Assembly: GCA_963807775.1 (NCBI GenBank)
Contig: CAWECY010000017.1
Span: 372,001 to 436,000, forward strand
Direction of reading: 5' to 3'
Origin: Bog-473 sp963807775
GTDB lineage: Bacteria; Actinomycetota; Acidimicrobiia; Acidimicrobiales; RAAP-2
DNA: 64,000 nucleotides
The notes under the pieces are model-generated. The model was not told the origin of the DNA. It made no database searches and saw nothing but the letters and a program-made list of their open reading frames with translations. Made by a program: the position numbers and the translations under genes. The number at the start of each line of letters is the position of its first letter. Positions within the stretch are counted from its first letter, which is position 1. Below are positions 56,125 to 64,000 of the stretch, piece by piece.

Positions 56125-56852
56125 CAGTTGCCGAACATGGCCATCCACTCCTCGGCGGAGCGAGGCCGGAAGACGTAATTCCAGCGGCGGGTCTCGCCCA
56201 TGCTGGCCGAGGGGTCGGCCGAGTAGAGGTGGCCCGGGAAGAGGATGGTGTCGTCGGGCACCCGGGCCAGCCGGGTGTGCAGCGACTCGTACATGGCCAG
56301 CGGGTCGGACCCGGGGAAATCGGTCCGGCCGCAACCCTCCAGGAACAGGGTGTCGCCGGCGACCAAGCGGCCGTCGACGAGGAAGCACTGGCTTCCCGGG
56401 GTGTGGCCCGGAGTGTGGATGAGCTTGACCTCCACCTCTCCCACCCGCACGACGTCGCCGCTGTCGTGCCCCACCAAGTCGGCCCCGCCGACGCCGGTCG
56501 TGCGCTCCACCCAGGGCAGCTCGTCGCGCTGCACGTGCACGGGTACCTGAACCAGGTCGAGCAGGGCGCTGATGCCCTCGAGCTGCCACCCGCCCATGGC
56601 ACCGCCGAGGTGGTCCGGGTGGAAGTGAGTGCCCAGCACGCCCGTGAGCCGCATGCCGTCCGCCGCCACGATGTCAAGTAGGTCCTGCACGGCGTAGGCC
56701 GGGTCCACCACCACCGCCTCGCCCGTCTCCCGGTCGCCGATCAGATAGGCGAAATTGACCATCTGGCGCGCCATCATGTCCCCCCGGGCGAAATCACGGC
56801 CCGACAGCAGCTGCTTGAAATACACCCGGTCGCCATCGGCTCCGTCGCCCAT
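56124..56852 (-). CDS. Metallo-beta-lactamase-fold hydrolase (glyoxalase II/persulfide dioxygenase type)
   Basis: A 242-aa MBL protein with THFHPDHLGGAMGG (HxHxDH), TPGHTPGSQCFLVDGRLVAG (His) and GDTLFLEGCGRTDF (Asp), FPGHLYSAD (last His). The GRTDFPGSDP loop and TPGHTPGS resemble ETHE1/BlrII-type enzymes, possibly persulfide dioxygenase or thioesterase. ATG 56852 overlaps the xseB stop; GTG 56855 is also possible. Confidence 0.87.
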   Translation of the reverse strand: MGDGADGDRVYFKQLLSGRDFARGDMMARQMVNFAYLIGDRETGEAVVVDPAYAVQDLLDIVAADGMRLTGVLGTHFHPDHLGGAMGGWQLEGISALLDLVQVPVHVQRDELPWVERTTGVGGADLVGHDSGDVVRVGEVEVKLIHTPGHTPGSQCFLVDGRLVAGDTLFLEGCGRTDFPGSDPLAMYESLHTRLARVPDDTILFPGHLYSADPSASMGETRRWNYVFRPRSAEEWMAMFGN

Positions 56853-57133
56853 CACTCGTCTCCTTCGTCCCGGCCGGCGTCGGCCGCCAGCGCATCGAGC
56901 CTCGGCACCAATTCCTCGACTTGCGCCCTCGTCTGGCGTAGCCGCTTGTCGAGCTCGTCGATCAGCGCGGTGGCCCGCTCGAGGCGGGCCACCAGCACGT
57001 CGACGTCGACCTCGCGCTGGTCGAAGAAGTTCACGATCGCATCGAGCTCACGGCTCGCCTCCGTGTAGCTCAACCGCTCCACCGGCACCGGCGCCGGCTC
57101 CGGCACTGCCTTGTCGGCGTCCCCCTCGGTCAC
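56852..57133 (-). CDS. xseB: Exodeoxyribonuclease VII small subunit
   Basis: A 93-aa helical XseB: LSYTEASRELDAIVNFFDQR, VDVDVLVARLERATALIDEL and CxxLxx-like RLRQTRAQVEELV. N-terminal acidic/Pro tail. GTG 57133 overlaps the xseA stop (GTGA). Confidence 0.93.
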   Translation of the reverse strand: MTEGDADKAVPEPAPVPVERLSYTEASRELDAIVNFFDQREVDVDVLVARLERATALIDELDKRLRQTRAQVEELVPRLDALAADAGRDEGDE

Positions 57134-58593
57134 TTCGCCTCTCCCGTCTCCTCGATCCGGCTCCGCACCGTCCCCTCGGCCAGCCGGGTCACCAGCTCCT
57201 CCCCCACGGACACGTCCGAAGCGCGCCGCACCAGGGAACCGTCGGCCCGCAGCGTGAGGCTGTACCCGCGCTCGAGCTGGCGGTCCACGTCGTAGGCGGC
57301 CAACAGCCGGCGCCAGGCCGCCACCTGCTCGGCGGCCCGGTCCAAATGGCCGAGGCCACGCGCCCCCAACCGCCCCGCGTGCGCCCGCACCCCGGCCTCG
57401 CGCGACTCGAGCTGCCCCGGCGCCCGCCGAGCCAAGGCAGAACCCTTTACCCCGAGGCGCTCGCGGTGCACGCGCAGCTGGTGGCGCGCCGCTGTCGTGA
57501 GCCGCCCCCGCGCCGAGGCGTCACGCGCCTGAGCGTCGGCCAGGAACGTCGGCACCCGGCGCGACAGCACCCTGGCCGGCCCGGCCACGTGCGCCGCCCA
57601 CCACTGGCGCGTGGCCACCACGAGCTGGTGCCCGCACTCGGTCGGCGTCACGCACACGCGCGCCGCCACCAGGTCGGCCACCGTCTCGTCGCCGGTGTGA
57701 CCGATGCCGGTGAACACGGGCTTGGTCGCCGTCGCCACGGCGCGTGCCACCACCTCGGTGTCGAACGCCGCCAGGTCGGCGCGCGAGCCCCCGCCGCGCA
57801 CCACAGCGATGACGTCACAGTCGCTCCGGCTCAAGAAGCGAATGCCGCGCGCCACGGCGGCCGGCGCCTGCGCGCCCTGCACCGGCACCTTGACCACAGA
57901 CACCTGGAAGCCGAAGCCCGACTCGGTGAGGCGGCCGAGAAAGTCGCGGTAGCCCTCCGTATCCGGGCTGGCCACCAACCCGACGCGCAGCGGCACCTCG
58001 GGCACCACCAGCAAGCCATTACGCCGCAGCAGCCCCTCGGCCTCGAGCTTGCGCAGGAGCTGGGCGCGCTGCGCGGCCAGGCGTCCCACGAGTGCGGCCA
58101 CGTCGATCTCCGCCAGGATCAGGCTGACCTCTCCCTTGGCCCGGTAGAGGTCGATCGTGCCGCGCAGGACAACGATCATCCCTTCCGCCAGCTCGATCCC
58201 CTCCTTGGCCAGCGAGTGCCGCAACGGCGCCCACGACGTGCGCCAGCACTTCACGCTCAGCGTGGGCACGGCGCCGCGACCGCGTGGACCGGTCGGGCGA
58301 TCATCGTCGGGGTCGACCAGGTCGAGATACAGGTGGCCCGAACGGTGGTCGGAGAGATGGCTGATCTCACCGCGCACCCAAAGCTGGCGGGAGCGGGGGA
58401 AGGCGCGGGACAGTGCCGTGTCCACCTCGTCGTAGAGGGCCCCGATGGAGAGGACGTCGGGATGGGTGTCGTGGTGCAGCTCCGGGTCGAAGGCACCTGC
58501 CGCCGGGGCCGGGCCGTCCGACGGGGCAGCCGGCGTCGGTACGGCCAGCGGCGGCGCCTCGGGGTCGAACAGCTGATGAGCGCCACCGGACAT
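57130..58593 (-). CDS. xseA: Exodeoxyribonuclease VII large subunit
   Basis: A 487-aa XseA. The OB domain QLWVRGEISHLSDHRSGHLY, LSVKCWRTSWAPLRHSLA, VVLRGTIDLYRAKGEVSLIL; then VGLVASPDTEGYRDFLGRL, VIAVVRGGGSRADLAAFDTE, PVFTGIGHTGDETVADLVA, CVTPTECGHQLV; coiled coil and C-terminal LERGYSLTLRADGSLVR. ExoVII degrades ssDNA. ATG 58593 with TAGGGT 7 nt upstream (58601-58606); a longer frame runs into the rnpB promoter and is rejected. Confidence 0.95.
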   Translation of the reverse strand: MSGGAHQLFDPEAPPLAVPTPAAPSDGPAPAAGAFDPELHHDTHPDVLSIGALYDEVDTALSRAFPRSRQLWVRGEISHLSDHRSGHLYLDLVDPDDDRPTGPRGRGAVPTLSVKCWRTSWAPLRHSLAKEGIELAEGMIVVLRGTIDLYRAKGEVSLILAEIDVAALVGRLAAQRAQLLRKLEAEGLLRRNGLLVVPEVPLRVGLVASPDTEGYRDFLGRLTESGFGFQVSVVKVPVQGAQAPAAVARGIRFLSRSDCDVIAVVRGGGSRADLAAFDTEVVARAVATATKPVFTGIGHTGDETVADLVAARVCVTPTECGHQLVVATRQWWAAHVAGPARVLSRRVPTFLADAQARDASARGRLTTAARHQLRVHRERLGVKGSALARRAPGQLESREAGVRAHAGRLGARGLGHLDRAAEQVAAWRRLLAAYDVDRQLERGYSLTLRADGSLVRRASDVSVGEELVTRLAEGTVRSRIEETGEAK

Positions 58594-58600
58594 CGGCGCC

Positions 58601-58606
58601 ACCCTA
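58601..58606 (-). promoter_or_regulatory. -10 box of xseA
   Basis: TAGGGT on the minus strand, 7 nt before xseA ATG; suggests leaderless mRNA. A CACAAT box for rnpB lies at 58647-58652 on the plus strand, 9 nt before the rnpB 5' end. Confidence 0.5.
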
Positions 58607-58660
58607 CCGACATGGTGCGCGGTCACGGTGCGGGGCGCGGTGGTGGCACAATTGACCCGA

Positions 58661-59049
58661 CGGTGAGTCGGCCGGGTGGCCGCGGCACGGGCCGGCAACG
58701 GGATCGTGTCGAGGAAGGTCGGGACTCCGCAGAGCAGGGTGCTGGCTAACGGCCAGTCGGGGTGACCCGCAGGACAGTGCCACAGAAAGGAAACCGCCGA
58801 TGGCCGGCTTCGGCCGGCACAGGCAAGGGTGAAAGGGTGCGGTAAGAGCGCACCAGCGACGGGGGTGACCCCGCCGGCTCGGTAAACCCCACCCGGAGCA
58901 AGGCCAAGCGTGGGAGACGGGCGGCTCGTCCGGCCCCTGAGAGGGGGCGCTCCCCAGGTAGGCCGCGCAGATGGATGGCCACCCCGGCCTTCTGCCTCTC
59001 ATCGGGGCAGGGAGTCGGACAGAATCCCGCCTACAGGCCGGCTCACCGT
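58661..59049 (+). ncRNA. rnpB: RNase P RNA (class A)
   Basis: All landmark elements are present in order: P1 5' arm cggtgagtcggcc; gaggaaggtcgggactcc (CR I, 58711-58728); cagagcagggtgctggctaacg (P-region); cacagaaagg (CR region, 58781-58790); aagggtgaaagggtgcggtaagagcgc (CR II/III); and the 3' acagaatcccgcctacaggccggctcaccg closing P1. ~389 nt. RNase P removes tRNA 5' leaders. Plus strand, divergent from xseA. Confidence 0.95.
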
Positions 59050-59487
59050 CACCATGCCTGTGACCTGTTCAGCCGGTGGAACCGGTCGTCAAATGGTCCT
59101 CAGGCCGGTCACGCACATCCCTCCACTCGCCGCCCATATCCCGTCCTGGGGGTATTGCGCCCCGGAACGACTCGTACCGCTGGCTCCGAAGCGAACGCGG
59201 CCGTTGCTTCTCCTCTACGTGACTTGAGCGTTTGCGCGCAATGGCGCGTCGCTCAGGTCCCTGAAGCGGGATCTGCCCCACGCTCCTCCAAAGGAAATGC
59301 AGGGGCAGTCAACACTGGGAGAAAGGCGAACAGGAATGCTAAAGCCGGCGCGCCCGTGGCCCGCTTGCGTCGGGTAGCTTCGCAGAGACGTCATCGGGGC
59401 GCAATCTGCCACCGAGACCATGTGGTTTTCTGCGACACTAGATGTGCTCAATCCCGTGAGTTGCACGACCGGGCAGAGCAACTATCG
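59050..59487. other. 438-bp intergenic region after rnpB
   Basis: No gene or RNA supported. It carries the rnpB 3' flank and the upstream region of the 59.5-kb gene. GC content falls toward the gene. Confidence 0.4.
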
Positions 59488-61251
59488 ATGACGACCCAGA
59501 CCGCTACCACCGATCGACGCGTCGATGCTGTGCTCGGCCCGGGCACGGACGCGGCTGACCCAGGCCGCTCCGAGCCACAACTCGAGTCCCGAGTGCAACG
59601 CCGAGAGAAGGAGCGCGCCCGTCGGAGTCTCTTCGCGGCGATTCTCATTTGCGCTGGGGTGCCCATCGCCATCGTGCTCTCGCTGTGGAACAACCTCACC
59701 GAGCCTTTCTGGTACAACGAGCAGTGGCGGGCCTACTACATCTCGAATGCGGGGAACTGGTGGGCAGCCCTCAAGAACGACGGTGCGCCGTTTCCCGCTG
59801 GCTGGTTTTTCCTTGAGCGATTCTCGGGTGCGGTATTCGGAAGTACTGAACTCACACTGCGGCTTCCGACAGCGATGTTCCTGCCGGTCGGCTGCGTGCT
59901 GCTGCTCTTGCTGGCGCGCCGATGGATGTCGACGCCAGCGGCCATTGTGGTCGCCCTGGTGGGAACCTTGACTGGGACGCTCGTGAGCTACGCCGTCCAG
60001 ATATCCGAGTACCAGATCGACAGCGTTGCAGTTGTGGCCGTGGTCTTGCTTCACGAGGTCGCCTGGGACGCCAAAGCCCCAGCGGGACGGTCGGCTCGCA
60101 TCTACCTGGCATACGGCGGAATCGCCGTGGCATGCATCTTCAGCACACCAGCGGTCTTCATCGCGGGCCCGCTCCTCCTGCTCGACGCCTTGAGGGCGGC
60201 ACTGCGTCGAACTGTGGGCCCACAACTGGTGGGGGCTGTCGCGGCTGGCCTGATCGTCCTTCTGCAGCTCGTGGTGTTCGTGCTGCCCCAGAGCAGCTTG
60301 AGGTCCACCCCGTATTGGGACCCGCAGTTTGTTCCCCACCAGGGAATCGGGAGTCAGGTCGCATTCGTCTGGGACGGCTTGCGTGGGTTCGTGACAGGAA
60401 TATTTACGAGTTCCGCCCAGGGAGCTTTCCCAGGCTCGCCCATCGGCCCTGCGTGGGCGTGGGTCCTCACCCTCGTCTTCGGGGTGCTGCTCTTGGTCGG
60501 TGTCGTCGGTGCCGTACGTTCTGAACGCGGCCGCACACTGCTCTTTGCCATCGTGGCGTCTCAGGTGCTGACCCTGATCGCTTCGTACTTCAGGTATTGG
60601 CCGTTCGGCTTCGTCCGGGTCAACTTCTACTTGATACCGCTGCTGACGTTGATCGCGGGCTTTGGCGCCGTCCGTTTGGGTCAGGGCGCTCTCGTGCTCC
60701 TCAGGGCGTCCTGGTCCCACTCCGCCTCCACTGGCAGTCGCAACCTCTGGCGCCCCGTCGTCGCCATCGCACTGTGCCTCGTCGTCATCGTCGGTATCGC
60801 CCTTTCTGCAACGAACGAGATCGGTGCCTATCGCCAGATACGTGTATCGACTTCTGCAGCGCCGTACGGAGCCAAGATCGGACTGGCCGTGGCATCCGTT
60901 CTGAACCAGGCAAGACCCGGGGCGGCGGTTGTGGTGACCGGTCATTACATGACGGAAACGGGATGGAAGTACTACCAGTACGAGTACGCCGGGAAGGCAA
61001 TGCACACCGGTCATCAAATCCCGTTGAGCGAAGTCGCCTTCCCCGTGACGCATGGGTCGCCCACAATCACCGGATTCATCAACCGGCTCAACCCCCGAGA
61101 GGTCTTCCTCTATATACCTTTCGGCACAACTGGCCAGGAATTCGGACTTGACGTAGCAGCGATAACCAAGGGCCGATTGTGCCATCAGGTAGCTTCGAAG
61201 TCGTTCGTGAACAGCGGTTTACTCTCCACCCTCTCCTGTTCACACGAATGA
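59488..61251 (+). CDS. GT-C-like multi-pass membrane protein (possible glycosyltransferase)
   Basis: A 587-aa protein with a cytoplasmic Arg/Glu-rich N-terminus (RVQRREKERARRS) and ~10-11 TM helices. PFWYNEQWRAYYISNAGNWW after TM1 resembles the acidic catalytic loop of GT39/ArnT-type GT-C enzymes (WYNE/DE in the first periplasmic loop). A C-terminal soluble part (TGHYMTETGWKYYQYEYAGK) follows. No close family recognised. Lower GC than the core. ATG 59488. Confidence 0.65.
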   Translation: MTTQTATTDRRVDAVLGPGTDAADPGRSEPQLESRVQRREKERARRSLFAAILICAGVPIAIVLSLWNNLTEPFWYNEQWRAYYISNAGNWWAALKNDGAPFPAGWFFLERFSGAVFGSTELTLRLPTAMFLPVGCVLLLLLARRWMSTPAAIVVALVGTLTGTLVSYAVQISEYQIDSVAVVAVVLLHEVAWDAKAPAGRSARIYLAYGGIAVACIFSTPAVFIAGPLLLLDALRAALRRTVGPQLVGAVAAGLIVLLQLVVFVLPQSSLRSTPYWDPQFVPHQGIGSQVAFVWDGLRGFVTGIFTSSAQGAFPGSPIGPAWAWVLTLVFGVLLLVGVVGAVRSERGRTLLFAIVASQVLTLIASYFRYWPFGFVRVNFYLIPLLTLIAGFGAVRLGQGALVLLRASWSHSASTGSRNLWRPVVAIALCLVVIVGIALSATNEIGAYRQIRVSTSAAPYGAKIGLAVASVLNQARPGAAVVVTGHYMTETGWKYYQYEYAGKAMHTGHQIPLSEVAFPVTHGSPTITGFINRLNPREVFLYIPFGTTGQEFGLDVAAITKGRLCHQVASKSFVNSGLLSTLSCSHE

Positions 61252-61448
61252 TTCCCACCAAGCTGTGGCCGGTGAAAGAGCGATACGACCGGCGGCGCAC
61301 GGGAGAACGAGGGCGTGTCGTGGCCTCCACGAGTGACGATCTCCTGATAGGGATGGTCATGACCTTACGCGCCGTGGGTGAGCAGTTTGGGTTCAGTGAG
61401 ATCATGGTCCGCTGCCGCGCTGAGGGGCCGATCCGGCTTGGGCGCTAG
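61248..61448 (+). CDS. Hypothetical 66-aa protein overlapping the GT-C-like gene
   Basis: ATG 61248 overlaps the preceding stop (ATGA), so it may be co-translated. Starts MIPTKLWPVKERYDRRRTGE, then SDDLLIGMVMTLRAVGEQFG and FSEIMVRCRAEGPIRLGR. The last part faintly recalls the C-terminus of Ppx/GppA phosphatases, but I do not trust that. It overlaps the start of the YdcF-like gene in another frame. Confidence 0.35.
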   Translation: MIPTKLWPVKERYDRRRTGERGRVVASTSDDLLIGMVMTLRAVGEQFGFSEIMVRCRAEGPIRLGR

Positions 61449-62015
61449 CTCACCTACCGAAGTTGCAACCAAGGGACTTGCAAAAGCCCGCCGCCGCTGG
61501 CTACGGCGATTGCTTTGGACCCTCGGGACAGTTCTCGTGGTGCTTGTCGCAGCGACACTGGCGCTCTTCGTCTACCCCGCAACAGATCTACCGACACACG
61601 TCGACGGCATCTTGAGCCTGAATGGCGGTGACGAAGAAGCCCGAGAAGCACTCGCCGTGTCTCTCGCTGAGAAGGGGTATGCCCCGGTGCTCCTCTTTTC
61701 TCAGGGTTCACGGGCCAACGACACGGCGTGTCCAAAGGTGGCCCGGGTGTCGGTCGTATGCTTCGTCGACGTCACGAACAACACGAGAGGCGAGGCGCAA
61801 TGGGCAGCGCAATACGCCGAACACCACCACTGGCACAGTCTCTTGATCGTGCCGGGTCGAGTCCAGGCCAACGCGCGCGCTTGCTCGTGGAGCGGTGTTT
61901 CTCAGGCCAGGTGGTCGTCGTTCCCGCCGGGGTACCACTCAGGGAATTGCCGTATGACGTCTTGCATGAGTGGGGTGGTCTGCTTGCGGCGCTTCTGATC
62001 TATCGAAGTTGCTGA
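61378..62015 (+). CDS. YdcF/DUF218-like envelope protein, frameshifted near 61880
   Basis: An N-terminal basic/TM segment (KARRRWLRRLLWTLGTVLVV) precedes a DUF218 core: THVDGILSLNGGDEEAREAL, AEKGYAPVLLFSQGSRANDT, VDVTNNTRGEAQWAAQYAEH, HWHSLLIVPGRVQA. At a (GC)n run (about 61877-61885) the frame breaks; the other frame continues LLVERCFSGQVVVVPAGVPL, then LHEWGGLLAALLIYRSC, as expected for YdcF. Start uncertain (GTG 61378, TTG 61438). Confidence 0.65.
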
Positions 62016-62209
62016 CAACCCCAGAGTGTTGCACCATCCTGATTCCGCTCCTCAAGCGGGAGGTGTCGCTACATGCCATGAGCGCCTCTGCCGAATGGTG
62101 GAAGATAGGTAACGCGAATTCGCCCAAGGGGACTTGACCGGCTTAGTCCGGTTGGAGAATGAACCTCAGCTGGACGTTCGGCGGCAATGGTTCGACGCCA
62201 CGGCGAAGC

Positions 62210-64000
62210 TCACGATGAAGGAGCGCCTGTGGCATCTACCGTGAACCCCTTCCCGTCGAACTGCTCGGGCACCCCGCCCGTTGAGGCGATCTCCCAGCCT
62301 TCAGAGAGAATGTCAATCGAACTGCCCGGCGTGATGTACGGATAGGACTCGCCTGGTACGTCGTTGTCCTCCAGCCATTGAAACATCGCCTTGAGGTCAA
62401 GCCTGCCAGAAGTCGTGCTCTCGCTCGGTCGGTCGGCCTCAGTCGCTCCCAGCTTCCAGACCACCGCGCCGCAATACGGATATGTAGTAGGACACGACCC
62501 GTCGGCGTTGTGTGCATTTTGTCCGTCGCACAGATGCCATTGCTGTGTTGGGACGCCGTTGGCGCCGCCAAAGGTTACGTCGGTGGCGGTGAGTGCCCAT
62601 TTCCCCGACGAAGGGCAGGCAGCGTTGTTGGTGAAGTCGTACTGGATCTCCACCTCATAGTCCTGCTCGCCCGCGGGGGAGGTCGGCTCGGTGAGCCAGT
62701 CGTCCTGCATGGCCCACGCGCTCGTGTTGGCGTTGATGGGCATAGTCAGGTTGTATGTACTGGTGAGCGACGTGTAGTCGTCGAGCACGCCGCCGTAGCC
62801 GTGCGCCCAAACATTGGGGTAGGAGGTCACGGCTCCGCTCGGGTTGGTCGGAGTGTCGTTGGTGACAACGAAGTCCTGTGCGCTGTTGGCTTGGACCTCT
62901 TGGGTCTCGCGGTTGACGCACGTCGCGTCGTTGACCGAGTAGGAGCTGGGGGGATCATCGCTGATGACTTGCCCGCTGGAGTTCGTACAGATCGGCGCCC
63001 ACGCGTCCTGGTCCACCTCATTGGAATTACCGCCTGTGTCTGTCGGATCATTCATTCCGACGAAGTTGGTGGGATCAGAGGGGAAGTCACAGGCGGCCTT
63101 CTCCCAGTAGACGTAGTAGGTGGAGCCGGTCCAGCCCGAGGGAGCCTGCGTCAGGTCATCGATGGGCTCGTTGGTCGTACAAGACCATGCCGGGTTTGCC
63201 TGGGCCGGCTCGGTGGTGACCGACAGCAAATCGCTGGTGAGGGCCACGACGGGGGCGTTGAGGTGCTGGTTGCCGGTCGAGCCCTCGAAGCTCGCGTCTC
63301 CGTAGTTGAAGATCCCTCCGTCCGAGGCCACCAGCCAGTAGCCAGCCCCGGTGGCGTCGGTGGCCATGCCCACCACGGGCTTGTTGAGGTGCATACCTCC
63401 GGTCGAACCGTGGAACACGGCGTCGCCGTAGTTGAAGATCCCTCCGTCCGAGGCCACCAGCCAGTAGCCAGCCCCGGTGGCGTCGGTGGCCATACCCACC
63501 ACGGGCTTGTTGAGGTGCATCCCTCCGGCAGAGCCGTGGAACACGGCGTCGCCGTAGTTGAAGATCCCGCCGTCGGACGCCACCAGCCAGTAGCCGCCGC
63601 CGTCGGGCGTGGCTGCCATCCCCACGATGGGGGCGTTGAGGTGCATCCCTCCGGCAGAGCCGTGGAACACGGCGTCGCCGTAGTTGAAGATCCCGCCGTC
63701 GGACGCCACCAGCCAGTAGCCGCCGCCGTCGGGCGTGGCTGCCATCCCGACGATGGGGGCGTTGAGGTGCATCCCTCCGGCAGAGCCGTGGAACACGGCG
63801 TCGCCGTAGTTGAAGATCCCGCCGTCGGACGCCACCAGCCAGTAGCCGCCGCCGTCGGGCGTGGCTGCCATCCCGACGATGGGGGCGTTGAGGTGCATCC
63901 CTCCGGCAGAGCCGTCGAACACGGCGTCGCCGTAATTGAAGATCCCGCCGTCGGACGCCGCCAGCCAGTAGCCAGGTGTTCCCACAACCGAAGCGGCAGC
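62210..64000 (-). CDS. Secreted repeat plus GH12-like protein (5' end beyond window)
   Basis: Open at the right edge, so N-terminus is missing. At least six 42-aa repeats (GYWLVASDGGIFNYGDAVFH / GSAGGMHLNAPIVGMAATPD) form probable beta-propeller blades. The C-terminal ~290 aa resemble glycoside hydrolase family 12: PNVWAHGYGG, DYEVEIQYDF (nucleophile-type E), GRLDLKAMFQWLEDNDVPG, and GWEIASTGGVPEQFDGKGFT (acid/base-type E). Predicted endoglucanase/xyloglucanase activity is inference. Confidence 0.7.
   Translation of the reverse strand, partial: AAASVVGTPGYWLAASDGGIFNYGDAVFDGSAGGMHLNAPIVGMAATPDGGGYWLVASDGGIFNYGDAVFHGSAGGMHLNAPIVGMAATPDGGGYWLVASDGGIFNYGDAVFHGSAGGMHLNAPIVGMAATPDGGGYWLVASDGGIFNYGDAVFHGSAGGMHLNKPVVGMATDATGAGYWLVASDGGIFNYGDAVFHGSTGGMHLNKPVVGMATDATGAGYWLVASDGGIFNYGDASFEGSTGNQHLNAPVVALTSDLLSVTTEPAQANPAWSCTTNEPIDDLTQAPSGWTGSTYYVYWEKAACDFPSDPTNFVGMNDPTDTGGNSNEVDQDAWAPICTNSSGQVISDDPPSSYSVNDATCVNRETQEVQANSAQDFVVTNDTPTNPSGAVTSYPNVWAHGYGGVLDDYTSLTSTYNLTMPINANTSAWAMQDDWLTEPTSPAGEQDYEVEIQYDFTNNAACPSSGKWALTATDVTFGGANGVPTQQWHLCDGQNAHNADGSCPTTYPYCGAVVWKLGATEADRPSESTTSGRLDLKAMFQWLEDNDVPGESYPYITPGSSIDILSEGWEIASTGGVPEQFDGKGFTVDATGAPSS
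63250..63985 (-). repeat. 42-aa (126-bp) propeller-type tandem repeats
   Basis: At least six units; those between ~63541 and 63900 are nearly identical in DNA, with acggcgtcgcc-type blocks every 126 bp. The array continues past the window. Confidence 0.85.

Noticed and set aside
61248..61448. Ppx/GppA C-terminal fragment
   Set aside because: Similarity is faint and limited to ~35 residues; kept only as hypothetical.
63250..63985. Possible CRISPR array
   Set aside because: The 126-bp repeats are coding and contiguous with no spacers; they encode propeller blades.

Overview
The window is high-GC chromosomal DNA of an actinobacterium. Supporting signs are a WhiB regulator, an MDMPI-fold (mycothiol-type) enzyme, an F420-type luciferase-like oxidoreductase, an actinobacterial DUF222/HNH protein, a GTP-type PEP carboxykinase and many GTG/TTG starts. 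The style of the secreted repeat proteins (GYWLVASDGG repeats, Thr-rich linkers, C-terminal Arg clusters) fits the class Acidimicrobiia. That placement is inference; no rRNA or tRNA gene is present to test it.

Layout. 1-20,263 is a dense housekeeping block, mostly on the minus strand. In transcription order it runs: DhaL/FakA-type kinase, recG, rsmD, coaD, a DivIVA/AtpF-like coiled coil, DUF177, rpmF, plsX, acpP, rnc, mutM, smc, a 58-aa membrane microprotein, ftsY, then ffh, rpsP, a KhpA-like KH protein and rimM (cut by the window edge). Many neighbours overlap as GTGA, TAGTG or TGATG, implying translational coupling. The plus strand carries a DUF6687-like gene, an FKBP lipoprotein and an MDMPI-family enzyme near the left end, and rpmB at 20 kb. 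20.5-24.4 kb is a small metabolic island (PhyH oxygenase, LLM oxidoreductase, PaaK-like ligase, a 51-aa protein). 24.4-28.4 kb encodes two secreted, C-terminally anchored proteins. 28.6-44.3 kb holds thiL, pckG, an MFS permease, a Lrp-type RAM protein, an HNH protein, a CaiB/AMACR-type CoA-transferase, galactokinase, trpD, an acyl-CoA dehydrogenase, an LCP ligase, whiB, pyrE and a DUF3293 gene, with a small gene graveyard between whiB and pyrE. 44.4-49.1 kb is a tightly overlapped glycerol/ether-lipid type operon (glpD, AGPS-like flavoenzyme, glpK). 49.1-54.4 kb is a giant secreted protein with 11 Ig-like and 2 DUF11 repeats. 54.8-58.6 kb holds xseA-xseB coupled to a metallo-beta-lactamase-fold hydrolase and an FAD reductase. 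The RNase P RNA gene follows at 58.66-59.05 kb. The right end carries a GT-C-like membrane protein, a YdcF-like protein and the 3' part of a repeat plus GH12-like secreted protein.

Two window-wide patterns stand out. First, many genes are broken by single-base indels. Nearly all are +1 insertions next to G/C runs or between near-identical repeats, and translation resumes perfectly after each one. This looks like a consensus or assembly artefact rather than biology, so most affected genes are probably intact in the organism. Second, about ten start codons sit 5-9 nt behind a TANNNT -10 box, and several divergent gene pairs share overlapping -10 boxes. This suggests frequent leaderless transcription.

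I found no CRISPR array, prophage, insertion sequence or tRNA. No clearly novel defence or biosynthetic system is visible. The most unusual items are the Asp-rich KH protein, the SMC/FtsY microprotein, the glpD-AGPS-glpK operon, a shared C-terminal anchor motif in the 24-28 kb proteins, and the repeat-built surface protein.
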